Of a stretch of DNA of 47,122 nucleotides, positions 18,237 through 27,341 are shown piece by piece. A program made the translations under genes and the position numbers. How positions within the stretch are numbered: position 1 is the stretch's first letter; every line of letters starts with the position of its first letter. The notes below the pieces were generated by a model. That model saw only the letters and a list, made by a program, of their open reading frames with translations, was not told the DNA's origin and ran no database searches. Where the stretch lies: assembly GCF_014843845.1 (NCBI RefSeq), contig NZ_JHQS01000037.1:1-47122 (forward strand), written 5' to 3'. The stretch comes from Mesorhizobium amorphae. Its GTDB lineage: Bacteria > Pseudomonadota > Alphaproteobacteria > Rhizobiales > Rhizobiaceae.

Positions 18237-20984
18237 ATGCCGCTTCAAGATCGCACGCGCAGCGACAGGGAATTCCTGGCCGGCCTTCTGCGCCGACGCC
18301 CGCAGGATCGGGCGTTCTACGAAAACCGGCTCAAATCCGATCTCACCGAATCAGCTGCGGCGCGAAGCCGGGTCGAACTCGAGACCATCGTGAGCGAGGA
18401 GCGGCCTGTGCTCTTCGTCAAGAAAGGTAAGATCGACTTCGAAGAAGCCACCATCCGGGGCAGGGAAGCAGCCGATCTCGTGGCGAACCTAGCCAGAACG
18501 AGGGAACGTATCGAGCCCCTTATGCCGCTCATCGGTCGCATCGATGTCGTGAACTTTCCGAACGGCTTCCCCTATGTTGGCACCGGCTGGTTCCTCGAAA
18601 CCGATATCGTGGTGACGAACCGACACGTGGCGGAGTTGATCGCCCGCTGGGATGGCCGGCGTTATGCGTTTACGCCGGGTACGCTCCGCCGGCCGATGCA
18701 GCCAACGCTGCACTTGGGTCACGAATACGACGATCTCAACCAACCAGAAGATCCGAAATTTCCGGTGATGGAGGTGCTGTATATCGAGCCCGAGAACGGG
18801 CCTCACGATGTCGCTTTCCTGCGGGTGGATCGGCGTACCGATGGGCAATTCCCGGGCAGGATCGAGATCGCCGACGCCGACCTCGGCCAAGACTGCGAAG
18901 TCTGCGTGATCGGATACCCTGCCGTGGCCCCGCGGCACATCATACCCGACCAGGATCTGATGAACGCGCTTTACCTAGGCCGCTATAACATCAAACGTGT
19001 CGCGCCCGGGTTCATGATGCGGGCCGAGCCGACCGGCGCACGGCATGACTGCACGACCCTGGGCGGAAATTCCGGCTCCGTGGTCATCGACACGGCGACC
19101 GGCAAGGCGGGCGGCCTGCATTTTGCAGGCCTGTACCGAGAGGCCAATTATGCCGTTCCGGCATCCATATTGCGCGACTATGTCGCCCGCCGCCGATGGC
19201 TCACGCCGCCGGCGATCGAGACACGAGCCCCCGCTTTCGGCGCGGCACCTTCCATGGGCGTCGCTGCAGCACCCGTCGAAGTCACGGTTGGTGCGTCTGG
19301 CGTCACCATCCCGCTCACCATTACCGTGAGCCTCGGCACCGGCGCGAATAGGGCTCCACAGCCCGACATATCCGGCGCAGGTGCGACCGCTCCCGAAGCC
19401 GTCGAAATGGCGGCGAAGGCATATTGGCGGTCCCGTCCCACTGGCGTGGTGGCCGTGCGCGTCGGTTACGATGAAACGGACGGTCACGTCGGTGACGTCC
19501 CGATAATCGTAGCTTCCGTTGATCCTCGCGCGCTGCCGGGCTTCACGCAGGCCCCCTCAAATATGTTCGGCGCGGCGATACACTACGAGGCTGCCTCGCT
19601 CCTTGAGCAGCTCGACGCCCGCCACACGCTCGAAGCGGCAGTCAGCTCAGTGGCCTATGACGACGATGCCCGCGTCGGCGAGCCGTTCTCCTTCGAGCCT
19701 GTCGGGGAGGATATGGAAGTGATCGCTCATGTCGGGCCTGAATATTCGTGGGCGACGTTGCAGCGCTTCCTTGGCGAGGCCACCGGCCAGCTCGTGTCCG
19801 GGATCTATGAGTTCAGGGGTCCACATATCCGCGACGCCTTGAAGGAGCGATTAGATGCTGGCGGTTCCTTGACCCTGGTAATGGACAATTCGACCTTCGC
19901 CAAAATCCGGGAGGAAGATGCCAGTGTGGAGTTTCCGGCGCGCGAGACATTCGCCGAATGGGCGGAACAATACGGCAGCCGCTTCGAACGCGTTGTCGCT
20001 CCCGAGGGCGCCACAGGTCTCATTGCCAACGCTTACCACATCAAAGTAACGGTTCGGGACGACGACACGTTCTGGCTATCGTCCGGCAATTGGAAGCTTA
20101 CCTCGAGCCAGCCCGCCATTACGCAGGATCAACTCGACAACGCCATGTCGGTCGACCTTCCCGGCAATCGGGAATGGCATGTCGTCGTGAAGAGCCCGAC
20201 ACTCTCGCGTCGCCTGCGGGCACATCTCCTGCAGGACTTTACCCATTCCGGAGCGCTGGGCGCCGGACCGCTTCCGCGTTCTATGACCGAGGAGATGGTG
20301 GCCGTCACCGCCGAAACCGAGGCGCTGATGCTGGAGCGTCCAGCTCCACGAAAAATACTCGAGCCTTTGCCGACCCAGCGGCGGCAGATGTCAGTGCAAT
20401 ACCTGCTGACGCCCGACAAGCAGGGCGAGGTTTATGGCGATGCGGTGCTCCGCCTGATCCGCTCGGCGAGATCCACCCTGTACTTCCAGATCCCGTATAT
20501 CGGCATGCCGGCCTCGCCCGACGCCGACCGCGGCTACATTGACGATCTCATCCAGGCCCTCACCAAGAAGCTGAAAACTCTACCCGATGCGCGCCTTCTG
20601 CTGCGCCAAGGCGGCAAGGATCTTTCCGATCCGCGGCATGCCGCTTGGTATTTCAAGTCCAAAGGCGTCGACATCGCCTCGCGCGTGCGCGTCATCGCCG
20701 ACCACCACACGAAGGGAATGATCGTTGACGGTCAGAGGGTGTTGATCGGCAGCCACAACTGGAGCTCGGCGGGTGTGACGCTGAACCGTGATGCATCACT
20801 GATTTTCGATGACCGGGAAATCTCGGGATACTTCGCCGAAGCGTTCCTGATCGATTGGGATCGCTCCAGCCCGGTTCAGCCGAGGAAATCGGCCAAGGCG
20901 GAGACGATCCTGTTGGATCGCCTGGACGAGAGCGTATCGAGTGGACAGCGCCTGGTTCCGCTATCAGCGTTTCTAGACGATTGA
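18237..20984 (+). CDS. Trypsin-like protease fused to phospholipase D/nuclease domain
   Basis: 915 residues; the ATG follows AGAGGGGGAAG, so the upstream in-frame ATG at 18198 was rejected. Residues 1-105 are a helical leader. The S1 domain has His130 (VVTNRHVAEL), Asp191 (PHDVAFLRV) and Ser279 (LGGNSGSVV). After a linker of some 150 residues comes a PLD-type module with two complete HxKx4D motifs: HIKVTVRD from His601 (then SSGNW) and HTKGMIVD from His824 (then GSHNW). PLD-family enzymes with paired HKD motifs cut DNA/RNA or phospholipids. No export signal is visible, which favours a cytoplasmic, nuclease-like target. It is divergent from the S8-S1/trypsin/STAND operon and is its likely effector (inference). 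Confidence 0.88.
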   Translation: MPLQDRTRSDREFLAGLLRRRPQDRAFYENRLKSDLTESAAARSRVELETIVSEERPVLFVKKGKIDFEEATIRGREAADLVANLARTRERIEPLMPLIGRIDVVNFPNGFPYVGTGWFLETDIVVTNRHVAELIARWDGRRYAFTPGTLRRPMQPTLHLGHEYDDLNQPEDPKFPVMEVLYIEPENGPHDVAFLRVDRRTDGQFPGRIEIADADLGQDCEVCVIGYPAVAPRHIIPDQDLMNALYLGRYNIKRVAPGFMMRAEPTGARHDCTTLGGNSGSVVIDTATGKAGGLHFAGLYREANYAVPASILRDYVARRRWLTPPAIETRAPAFGAAPSMGVAAAPVEVTVGASGVTIPLTITVSLGTGANRAPQPDISGAGATAPEAVEMAAKAYWRSRPTGVVAVRVGYDETDGHVGDVPIIVASVDPRALPGFTQAPSNMFGAAIHYEAASLLEQLDARHTLEAAVSSVAYDDDARVGEPFSFEPVGEDMEVIAHVGPEYSWATLQRFLGEATGQLVSGIYEFRGPHIRDALKERLDAGGSLTLVMDNSTFAKIREEDASVEFPARETFAEWAEQYGSRFERVVAPEGATGLIANAYHIKVTVRDDDTFWLSSGNWKLTSSQPAITQDQLDNAMSVDLPGNREWHVVVKSPTLSRRLRAHLLQDFTHSGALGAGPLPRSMTEEMVAVTAETEALMLERPAPRKILEPLPTQRRQMSVQYLLTPDKQGEVYGDAVLRLIRSARSTLYFQIPYIGMPASPDADRGYIDDLIQALTKKLKTLPDARLLLRQGGKDLSDPRHAAWYFKSKGVDIASRVRVIADHHTKGMIVDGQRVLIGSHNWSSAGVTLNRDASLIFDDREISGYFAEAFLIDWDRSSPVQPRKSAKAETILLDRLDESVSSGQRLVPLSAFLDD

Positions 20985-21248
20985 AGGCTCCCAGCAGAGC
21001 CGGCCGAAAAGCAAGGAACAAATTGCATGCAACGTTTGCGTTGAAGCGCATGACAAAGTCGGCGCCAGAACGAGGCGCATTGCCGCCATTCGCAACGAGG
21101 ACAATGAAGGTCTTCGTTGGGGTGTCGAACTCTGTCGTTCAGAGTGATTTGGGTTTGGGGCGAGAGCAGCCGGCCGCGAGGAGTCCCGAGTTTGTGAACG
21201 AGGTGTCGGTCGGGCGCGTCTGATAGGGGCCCCACAAATCCAACACCG

Positions 21249-21270
21249 CCCCGCCACCGACAAACCCCGG
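21249..21270 (+). repeat. 22-bp direct repeat, copy 2
   Basis: Exact match with 6722-6743. It ends at the base where shikimate dehydrogenase sequence abruptly begins, so it marks a recombination junction. Confidence 0.8.
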
Positions 21271-21786
21271 GGGACTACCTGCTGCGAGGTGCTGCTGCTG
21301 GGAGCCGGCGGCGCCGGCGCCGCGGTGGCCTACGCTTTGTTGGAAAGTGGCGTCGAGACGCTGCTTTTAACCGACGTGCAGACTGATCGGGCCGAAGCGC
21401 TGGCGTGCCGGCTTGGGTCGGCCGGCGGCACGCAAAAGGTGGAGGTGGTAATGGACCTCGCTGCGGCCTCCGCTCGCGCAGACGGCATCGTCAACGCGAC
21501 GCCGGTCGGGATGGCAAAGTTGCCCGGCATGCCGATCGCCGCAGATCTGTTGCGACCGGAGTGCTGGGTCGCCGACATCGTGTACCTGCCGCTCGAAACG
21601 GAACTGCTCAGGGAGGCACGGCAACGAGGCTGCCGCACGCTCAGCGGCGAGGGAATGGCCGTGTTCCAGGCCGTGCGGGCTTTTGAACTTTTCACCGGGC
21701 TTGCGCCCGACGTTGAACGGATGAAGGCGGCGTTTGCCGCCTTTGGGAGCGCCCGTGACCCAGCAGACACAGGACTTGGACAATAG
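21271..21786 (+). pseudogene. 5'-truncated shikimate dehydrogenase
   Basis: The frame opens inside the NAD(P)-binding fold (EVLLLGAGGAGAAVAYALLE) and keeps family motifs: GIVNATPVGM, ADIVYLPLETELL and GEGMAVFQAVRAFELFTG. The N-terminal substrate-binding domain of about 120 residues is missing, cut at the junction with a 22-bp repeat. Shikimate/quinate dehydrogenases interconvert shikimate and 3-dehydroshikimate. Placed before a TRAP transporter, aroQ and a dehydroshikimate dehydratase fragment, it was the first or second gene of a quinate/shikimate uptake and breakdown operon. Not functional as it stands. Confidence 0.85.
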
Positions 21787-21805
21787 CCAATAGGGAGGAA
21801 GGAAC

Positions 21806-22792
21806 ATGAATTTCAAAGCCACACGCCGGGAACTCCTGATCGGGGCGGGCGTGCTCGCCACGACGGCAGCCTTTCCGGCACTCGCCCAGGACAAGCCGAA
21901 GCTGCGCTTCTCGGCCGTGTTTTCCGAACAGGACATCCGCGCCGACATGATGAAAATGTTTGCCGACGCAATCAAGGACGACTTCGTCTTTGAGGGCTAC
22001 TACGGCGGCAATCTGTTCAAGCAGGGTACCGAGCTCGTCGCCCTGCAGCGCGGCAATCTTGAGATGGGCAACATCGCACCGCAGGATATCTCCAAGCAGA
22101 TCCCGGCATGGTCGATTGTCACCGCTGCCTATTTGTTCCGCGACGCCGCGCATCTGAAAACCTTCTTCGCCGGCGATCTCGGCGCAGAGATGAAGAAGAT
22201 GACCGAGGACCAGCTTGGCGTGCGCGTGCTCGGGCCGACTTATTTCGGCGCCCGGCAGATAGGCCTAAAGCCGGACAAGAAGATCACCACGCCGGCCGAC
22301 ATGGCAGGCATCAAGCTGCGCATGCCAGGTGGCGACGCATGGCAGTTCCTCGGCGCCGCGCTCGGGGCCAATCCCGTCGCGATGGCTTACGCCGAGGTCT
22401 ACACTGGTCTGCAGACCGGTGCGATCGACGGCCAGGACAATCCGCTGCCGAACGTCGAGAACATGAAGTTCTATGAGGTCATGTCGCAGATCGTGCTGAC
22501 CGCGCACCTGGTCGGCTTCGATCTGCTGACCGTGTCGAAGAAGGTGTGGGATGACATGGGCCCCGACAGGCAGGCGAAGTTCCAGGCCGCCGCCGACGCC
22601 GCCATCGAATTCAGCACGCAAAAGCATCTTGCGCGCGAGAAAGAGCTGGTCGAGTTGTTCAAGGGCAAGGGCCTCAAGCTCTACGAGCCCGACATCGCTG
22701 CGTTCCGCAAATACGCTCAGGAGAAATACCTGTCGTCGGACCTCGCCAAGGACTGGCCGGCCGGCATGGTCGACAAGATCAACGCGCTCTAA
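21806..22792 (+). CDS. TRAP transporter substrate-binding protein (DctP family)
   Basis: 328 residues. A Tat-type signal (TRRELLIGAGVLATTAAFPA then LAQ) exports it to the periplasm, where it binds an organic acid and hands it to the membrane subunits. Family features: QGTELVALQRGNLEMG, the substrate-contact block GIKLRMPGGDAWQFLG, YAEVYTGLQTGAIDGQDNPL. The ATG follows AGGGAGGAAGG. It stands 19 bases after the shikimate dehydrogenase fragment and before dctQ/dctM. From context the substrate is probably quinate, shikimate or a related carboxylate; the sequence alone does not prove it. Confidence 0.92.
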   Translation: MNFKATRRELLIGAGVLATTAAFPALAQDKPKLRFSAVFSEQDIRADMMKMFADAIKDDFVFEGYYGGNLFKQGTELVALQRGNLEMGNIAPQDISKQIPAWSIVTAAYLFRDAAHLKTFFAGDLGAEMKKMTEDQLGVRVLGPTYFGARQIGLKPDKKITTPADMAGIKLRMPGGDAWQFLGAALGANPVAMAYAEVYTGLQTGAIDGQDNPLPNVENMKFYEVMSQIVLTAHLVGFDLLTVSKKVWDDMGPDRQAKFQAAADAAIEFSTQKHLAREKELVELFKGKGLKLYEPDIAAFRKYAQEKYLSSDLAKDWPAGMVDKINAL

Positions 22793-22837
22793 GCCGGAGG
22801 GGCGGCGGGCATTCGCCGCGCCTCCTCCATCCCACTG

Positions 22838-23383
22838 ATGGCTTTCACAGGCGGAGAATCGCGCGTGAACCCTTCGCTCCGAAACCTCGGCCGCTGGCTG
22901 TACCGGCGCGCCGAAAACGTCCTCGCTGTCATGCTGGCCGCAATGTTCGCGGCATTCCTGCTGCAGATCGTCTTTCGCTACCTGCTCAACATGCCGATCG
23001 GCTGGACCAACGAAATCAGCGTGATCCTGTGGATCTGGCTGGTGCTGTGGGGTGCAGCCTTCGTCGTCCGCGAGGAGGAGGAGATCCGCTTCGATCTCTT
23101 TTACGCATCGGCCCCACCGCGTGTTCGCCGCACCATGTTCCTCATCGCGGCCACATCGCTGATTGCGTTTTACGCGATTTCGTTTCCAGCCGTGCTCGAC
23201 TACGTGACGTTCATGAAGGTCGAAAAGACCGCCTATCTGAAGATCCGCTTCGACTGGCTGTTCTCGATCTACATCATATTCGTCGTGGCGATCATTCTCC
23301 GCTACCTCTGGCTGTCCTGGCAGGCCGTGTTCGGCAAGGCGCCAAAGGAGTTCGATCCCACCAAGGCGGGGTCGGGTGTATGA
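22838..23383 (+). CDS. TRAP transporter small permease (DctQ family)
   Basis: 181 residues with four hydrophobic segments, as usual for the small TRAP subunit that links the binding protein to the large permease. Typical patterns are FRYLLNMPIGWTNEISVILW and the acidic loop VVREEEEIRFDLF. A GTG nine codons in (VNPSLRN) has a better-spaced GGAGAA and may be the true start. The stop overlaps the dctM start by ATGA. Confidence 0.9.
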   Translation: MAFTGGESRVNPSLRNLGRWLYRRAENVLAVMLAAMFAAFLLQIVFRYLLNMPIGWTNEISVILWIWLVLWGAAFVVREEEEIRFDLFYASAPPRVRRTMFLIAATSLIAFYAISFPAVLDYVTFMKVEKTAYLKIRFDWLFSIYIIFVVAIILRYLWLSWQAVFGKAPKEFDPTKAGSGV

Positions 23384-24681
23384 ATTTCGCCAGTCCGTTC
23401 TCGATCTCGGTCGTCGCGATCACCGTGCTTGCCTTTCTCGGGCTGCCGATCGGGCACTCCATGATCGCCGGCTCGATCCTCTATCTGCTGCTGGCAGGGC
23501 TCGATATGGGGACGGCGGCCGAGCAGTTGCTGAACGGGATGTACAACAACTACATCATCCTCGCCGTGCCGTTGTTCATCCTGGCTGCTGAGCTGATGAA
23601 CATCGGCTCGATGACGGAACGCCTGCTGCGCTTCTGCGATGCCGTGGTCGGCCGGTTCCGGGGCGGGCTTGCCTACGTCAACGTCGTCCAGAGCATCATT
23701 TTTGCGGGCATGTCGGGATCGGCCATCGCCGATGCTGCCGGCACCGGCAAGATGATGCAGATGATGATGACCAAGGACGGCAAGTACACGCCGAGCTACG
23801 CAGCGGCGCTGACGGCTGTGACCTCGGTCATCGGGCCGATCATCCCGCCGTCGATCCCAATGGTCATCTACGCGCTCGTGTCCGATGCCTCGATCGGCTA
23901 CCTGTTCCTCGGGGGCGTCATCCCCGGCCTGCTGATGGCGGCGGCGCAGATGGGGATCGTGGCATACCAGGCGCAGCGCAACAACTTTCCGGTCGAAGCG
24001 CCGACACCGCTGCGCGAACTGCCGGGCATTACCTGGCGTGCCTTCCCCTCGCTTATGATGCCGGTCGTCCTGCTCGGCGGCATTTACACCGGCGCCACCA
24101 CGCCGACCGAAGCGGCGGCCGTGGCCGCGGCCTATGCTCTGGTCATCTCTGTCGTGCTCTACCGCAGTGTCAGCTTCGCCGACTTCTACCAGTCCGTGCT
24201 GGCCAGCGCGCGCACCTCGGCCTCGATCGGCATGCTGATCGCCGGCGCTCTGGTCTTCAATTATGTGGTCACCGTCGAGAACATCCCGGAATCGATCAAG
24301 GCCATTCTCATAAGCTGGGATCTTTCGCCGATCGGCTTCTTGATCCTGGTCAATAGCCTGCTCCTGCTGCTCGGCTGCGTGCTTGAAGGCACCACGATTC
24401 TGCTCGTGATCGTGCCCGTCCTGATCCCGACGGCGCGCGCGCTCGGCATCGACATGGTGCATTTCGGCGTGATGGTGGTGGTCAACATCATGCTCGGCCT
24501 GGTGACGCCGCCATATGGTTTGCTGCTGTTCATCATGACCAGGATCGCCGAAGTACCGCTGAGAGACATCGTCCGCGACGTGCTTCCGTTCCTGTGGGCG
24601 ATGATCGCTTCGCTGGCTCTCATCACTTTTCTCCCGGGGCTCGTGCTCTGGCTGCCCCGGCTGCTGGGTTACCAGGGTTGA
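23380..24681 (+). CDS. TRAP transporter large permease (DctM family)
   Basis: 433 residues and about a dozen hydrophobic segments. It forms the sodium-coupled translocation channel. Family patterns include YNNYIILAVPLFILAAELMN, GMSGSAIADAAGTGKMM, GPIIPPSIPMVIYA and LVTPPYGLLLFIM. The ATG at 23380 overlaps the dctQ stop; a longer open frame upstream runs antisense-free through dctQ and is not the start. Intact. Confidence 0.93.
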   Translation: MNFASPFSISVVAITVLAFLGLPIGHSMIAGSILYLLLAGLDMGTAAEQLLNGMYNNYIILAVPLFILAAELMNIGSMTERLLRFCDAVVGRFRGGLAYVNVVQSIIFAGMSGSAIADAAGTGKMMQMMMTKDGKYTPSYAAALTAVTSVIGPIIPPSIPMVIYALVSDASIGYLFLGGVIPGLLMAAAQMGIVAYQAQRNNFPVEAPTPLRELPGITWRAFPSLMMPVVLLGGIYTGATTPTEAAAVAAAYALVISVVLYRSVSFADFYQSVLASARTSASIGMLIAGALVFNYVVTVENIPESIKAILISWDLSPIGFLILVNSLLLLLGCVLEGTTILLVIVPVLIPTARALGIDMVHFGVMVVVNIMLGLVTPPYGLLLFIMTRIAEVPLRDIVRDVLPFLWAMIASLALITFLPGLVLWLPRLLGYQG

Positions 24682-24701
24682 TCGAAGACAAAGGAGCCGT
24701 C

Positions 24702-25151
24702 ATGGCGAAGCCCATCTATGTGATCAACGGCCCGAACCTGAACCGACTCGGCAAGCGCGAGCCGGAAATCTACGGCACGACGACGCTGGCCGAGATCGAG
24801 GCCTTCTGCCGCGATGCGGCTGGCGACACACCCATCCGCTTCCATCAGTCGAACAGCGAAGGTCAGATCATCGACTGGATCCACGAAGCGATCGACGAGG
24901 GAGCCGGGATCGTCATCAACCCGGCGGGTCTCTCCTTCACGTCGATTGCGATCCTCGACGCTTTAAAGATGTTTTCCGGCCCGATCGTCGAGCTCCACAT
25001 CTCGAACATTCACAAGCGCGAGGCCCACTATCACCATTCCTACGTGTCGAAGGTCGCGACGGCGGTCATCGCAGGGCTAGGCCCGCGCGGCTATCCTGTC
25101 GCGGTTCGTGCGGTCTTGGATCTGCAAGCGGCGGCATCGAAGGTGTCATGA
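24702..25151 (+). CDS. aroQ: Type II 3-dehydroquinate dehydratase
   Basis: 149 residues, the usual size. It interconverts 3-dehydroquinate and 3-dehydroshikimate. Motifs: INGPNLNRLGKREPEIYG (catalytic Tyr and Arg lid), FHQSNSEGQIIDWIHEA, NPAGLSFTSIAILDAL and ELHISNIHKREAHYHHS. AAGGAG lies at 24691-24696. Location in a transporter operon with shikimate dehydrogenase and a dehydroshikimate dehydratase fragment points to catabolism of quinate rather than aromatic biosynthesis. Its stop overlaps the next start by ATGA. Confidence 0.93.
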   Translation: MAKPIYVINGPNLNRLGKREPEIYGTTTLAEIEAFCRDAAGDTPIRFHQSNSEGQIIDWIHEAIDEGAGIVINPAGLSFTSIAILDALKMFSGPIVELHISNIHKREAHYHHSYVSKVATAVIAGLGPRGYPVAVRAVLDLQAAASKVS

Positions 25152-25357
25152 CCTTGAAGACCTCCATCGCCACCGTGTCGATCAGCGGCGATTTACGCGA
25201 GAAGCTCGCGGCCATCGCTGCGGCCGGCTTCGACGGCGTGGAAATATTCGAGAATGACTTTCTTGCCTTCGACGGCAGCCCTGCCGAAGTCGGCCGTATG
25301 ATCAGTCCGCCAGGCCGTCGTCGAGCCTATTCTGGCCGTCAAAACCACAGACCCTGA
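25148..25357 (+). pseudogene. 3'-truncated sugar-phosphate isomerase-like 3-dehydroshikimate dehydratase
   Basis: The first 52 or so residues (MTLKTSIATVSISGDLREKL, AAAGFDGVEIFENDFLAF, SPAEVGRM) match the start of TIM-barrel xylose-isomerase-like proteins, in this setting 3-dehydroshikimate dehydratase (to protocatechuate). At about 25305-25310 the frame runs into unrelated sequence and stops at 25357, losing over 200 residues. This is the right-hand break of the catabolic operon. Confidence 0.8.
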
Positions 25358-25953
25358 AGACTGCCACCCCCTTGAGGCCAACAACGCCTATGTCCTCCAC
25401 TGCCACGATATTCTACTAAGAATTGCCAACCGTTGGCTTCCCTTGGCGAGAGATCGGGCGAGACGCAGAATCGGCGGTGCATAGCCCTTGCGGTAGCGAA
25501 TCCGTAGGTGGTCGCCAGAAGCCGTCCATGCCGGGTCGATCGCACCAGGTCGCAATTTGGGCCGACAGCGGACTGGCAGCTTCTGGTTTCTTCGGTTGCG
25601 ATACACCCTTCGTTGGGTTGACGGCATTGATCGGGGATCTGGTGGAGTCCAAGCCTTCATCCGATACGCGATAGTAGCTGCATACCATCAGTCCTGCTTG
25701 AACTGACGGGGTGGGGGCTCCCTCCGCCGGACATCGTATGGTGCCATCCGCGCCGGTGTGGCGAGTTCGAGTCGGTCATTCCCCACGGCCCTCCCATCTC
25801 AAGCGGTCGCCAGCCTTCTGGACCACGGTACAGTCGAGGTGCCAGACACAGTCAGCGAGATCGCGCAGCTCTATCTCGATCGACCTTTTCATGGGAAGAT
25901 CGAAGAGTTGAACAGGCTGTAGGACGAAACACAGGAGGCTGCCGAGATGCGGT
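25310..25953. other. Gene-free patchwork region
   Basis: About 640 bases without a supportable gene between the broken dehydratase and the membrane-protease gene. A short plus-strand frame near 25830-25920 (EVPDTVSEIAQLYLDRPFHG then a stop) looks protein-like and may be a remnant I cannot name. The region includes one copy of the dispersed repeat at 25559-25582. Confidence 0.55.
25559..25582 (+). repeat. Dispersed 24-bp repeat copy
   Basis: Matches 32899-32922 at 22 of 24 positions (GGCCGACAGCGGACTGGCAG then CTTC). Both lie in gene-free stretches. Possibly a fragment of a dispersed alphaproteobacterial intergenic repeat. Confidence 0.5.
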
Positions 25954-27330
25954 TCAGTGGGTTGGACCATTTCGGTTCCTGCTCACAAAGAACACCGCCA
26001 ATACCACCTGAGCGGCGAAGTAGAGCGCCAAGGCGGTCAGGGCGTAAACCGCGACCGGCTGGAGGATCGGAAAGAAGGTGACGGAGGCCCGGTCGTTGTC
26101 GCTGCTTAGCAGGTTGCCGTAGTGGTAGTTGTTATCGAAAAGCGGCCCCCAACTTCCGTCCGGATCGGTGGCGAGCCGCATTCTGCCTCCTTTGTGAAGA
26201 CAGACAGGCATCGTGCGGTTTCGCGTGGTCGTGCATTCAACCGGCGTCGACTGGATGTGGGGGAAATCGGACTTGTAGAAATAGACCTCGCCCTCGTTGC
26301 CGAATTTCTTCAGGAAGTGGCCTTGGGCCAGGATCGGCAGAAGCACCAGCATCGCAAGCGTCAGAGTAGCCGTGCGGCGGGTGGAAGAGCCAACTGGCAA
26401 CCGACCCATAGCGCCGAACGAGGGAACGCGCTGCCACCATGGGTGCAGGTTGCGCGACCGGGCGAAGGTGAGAAGCATGTAGAACAGTATCGGTGCCAAC
26501 ACCGCGAAGATTTGCATCCCAAAAAAGGAACTGAGGAGCTTGTTGGCGCCGACGGACAGCGCCCGGAAGAGATCGGTTCCTCTGTCAGCCTGCCAATGGA
26601 TGAGAATGAGCGCGAAGAACACGGCCGAGAGAACCGTAAAGCCGCGCATGAACGAGGACGAAAGCGGCCTGCGCTCGATAGGCAGATCGGGCCAAAACGC
26701 CGCGATGTCGGCAGCCGGAATCATATAGGCGAAGCTGTCGGTGTCGTCCTTCGCGCGACGCACCAGCATTCCGATGGAAACCGCATGCTGGTTGTCCCAC
26801 ACCGCGCCGCCACTGAAGCCGCGCGGCGCGAACACATCGTCTCCTCGGTCGCCTTCCACCTGTATCCAGGCGTCGGTATTGAAGCCGCGAAACCGAGCGC
26901 TGGCATGGTTTCCCATGACATCGCCGTCCTCGATGCCAAAGACGCTCAGACTGTCGTCATCCATTCCGATACCGGTGACATCCGCCAACCGCGCAAGGCC
27001 AGCTTCCGCAGGGGCCGAGTCGGTCAGCTCAACCACCGCAATGTCGTCCTGCGGCGATACGCCCATTGGCCGCCACTCAATGACATGGCCATCAGCGATC
27101 ACACCGTCGGGAAGCAGCGGGAATGCAACAACCAGACCGGCATCCGCCAACGGTTGTTCCTTCGAATCACGATCGCGTTCAAGCGCAACATTCACAACGT
27201 GAGCGGCCGTCACGAGGTGTTTCGGCGTGACAAGGACGGCCATGCCAACATGGCTGCCATCCTTGGCGCGAATCTCCACGATACCAGCGGCCTTGTCAGC
27301 CCTGATCCTGCCCGATCCACCCCTCAGCAT
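25954..27330 (-). CDS. Membrane-anchored trypsin-like serine protease
   Basis: 458 residues from ATG 27330, 11 bases after the subtilisin stop. The S1 triad is His44 (LVTAAHVVN), Asp96 (SPQDDIAVVEL) and Ser173 (PRGFSGGAVW). Then come hydrophobic segments at about 228-246, 269-289, 320-336 and near residues 425-450. A soluble loop of roughly 90 residues lies between the third and fourth. No N-terminal signal is visible, so the protease domain may face the cytoplasm; topology needs prediction. Last gene of a tight leftward operon with a subtilisin, an exported protein and two small membrane proteins. Confidence 0.83.
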   Translation of the reverse strand: MLRGGSGRIRADKAAGIVEIRAKDGSHVGMAVLVTPKHLVTAAHVVNVALERDRDSKEQPLADAGLVVAFPLLPDGVIADGHVIEWRPMGVSPQDDIAVVELTDSAPAEAGLARLADVTGIGMDDDSLSVFGIEDGDVMGNHASARFRGFNTDAWIQVEGDRGDDVFAPRGFSGGAVWDNQHAVSIGMLVRRAKDDTDSFAYMIPAADIAAFWPDLPIERRPLSSSFMRGFTVLSAVFFALILIHWQADRGTDLFRALSVGANKLLSSFFGMQIFAVLAPILFYMLLTFARSRNLHPWWQRVPSFGAMGRLPVGSSTRRTATLTLAMLVLLPILAQGHFLKKFGNEGEVYFYKSDFPHIQSTPVECTTTRNRTMPVCLHKGGRMRLATDPDGSWGPLFDNNYHYGNLLSSDNDRASVTFFPILQPVAVYALTALALYFAAQVVLAVFFVSRNRNGPTH

Positions 27331-27341
27331 GATCGGACCGA

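Noticed and set aside
23302..24462. 386-residue minus-strand open frame
   Set aside because: Antisense to dctM; composition rich in His, Arg and Asp, typical of a shadow of a hydrophobic-protein gene.
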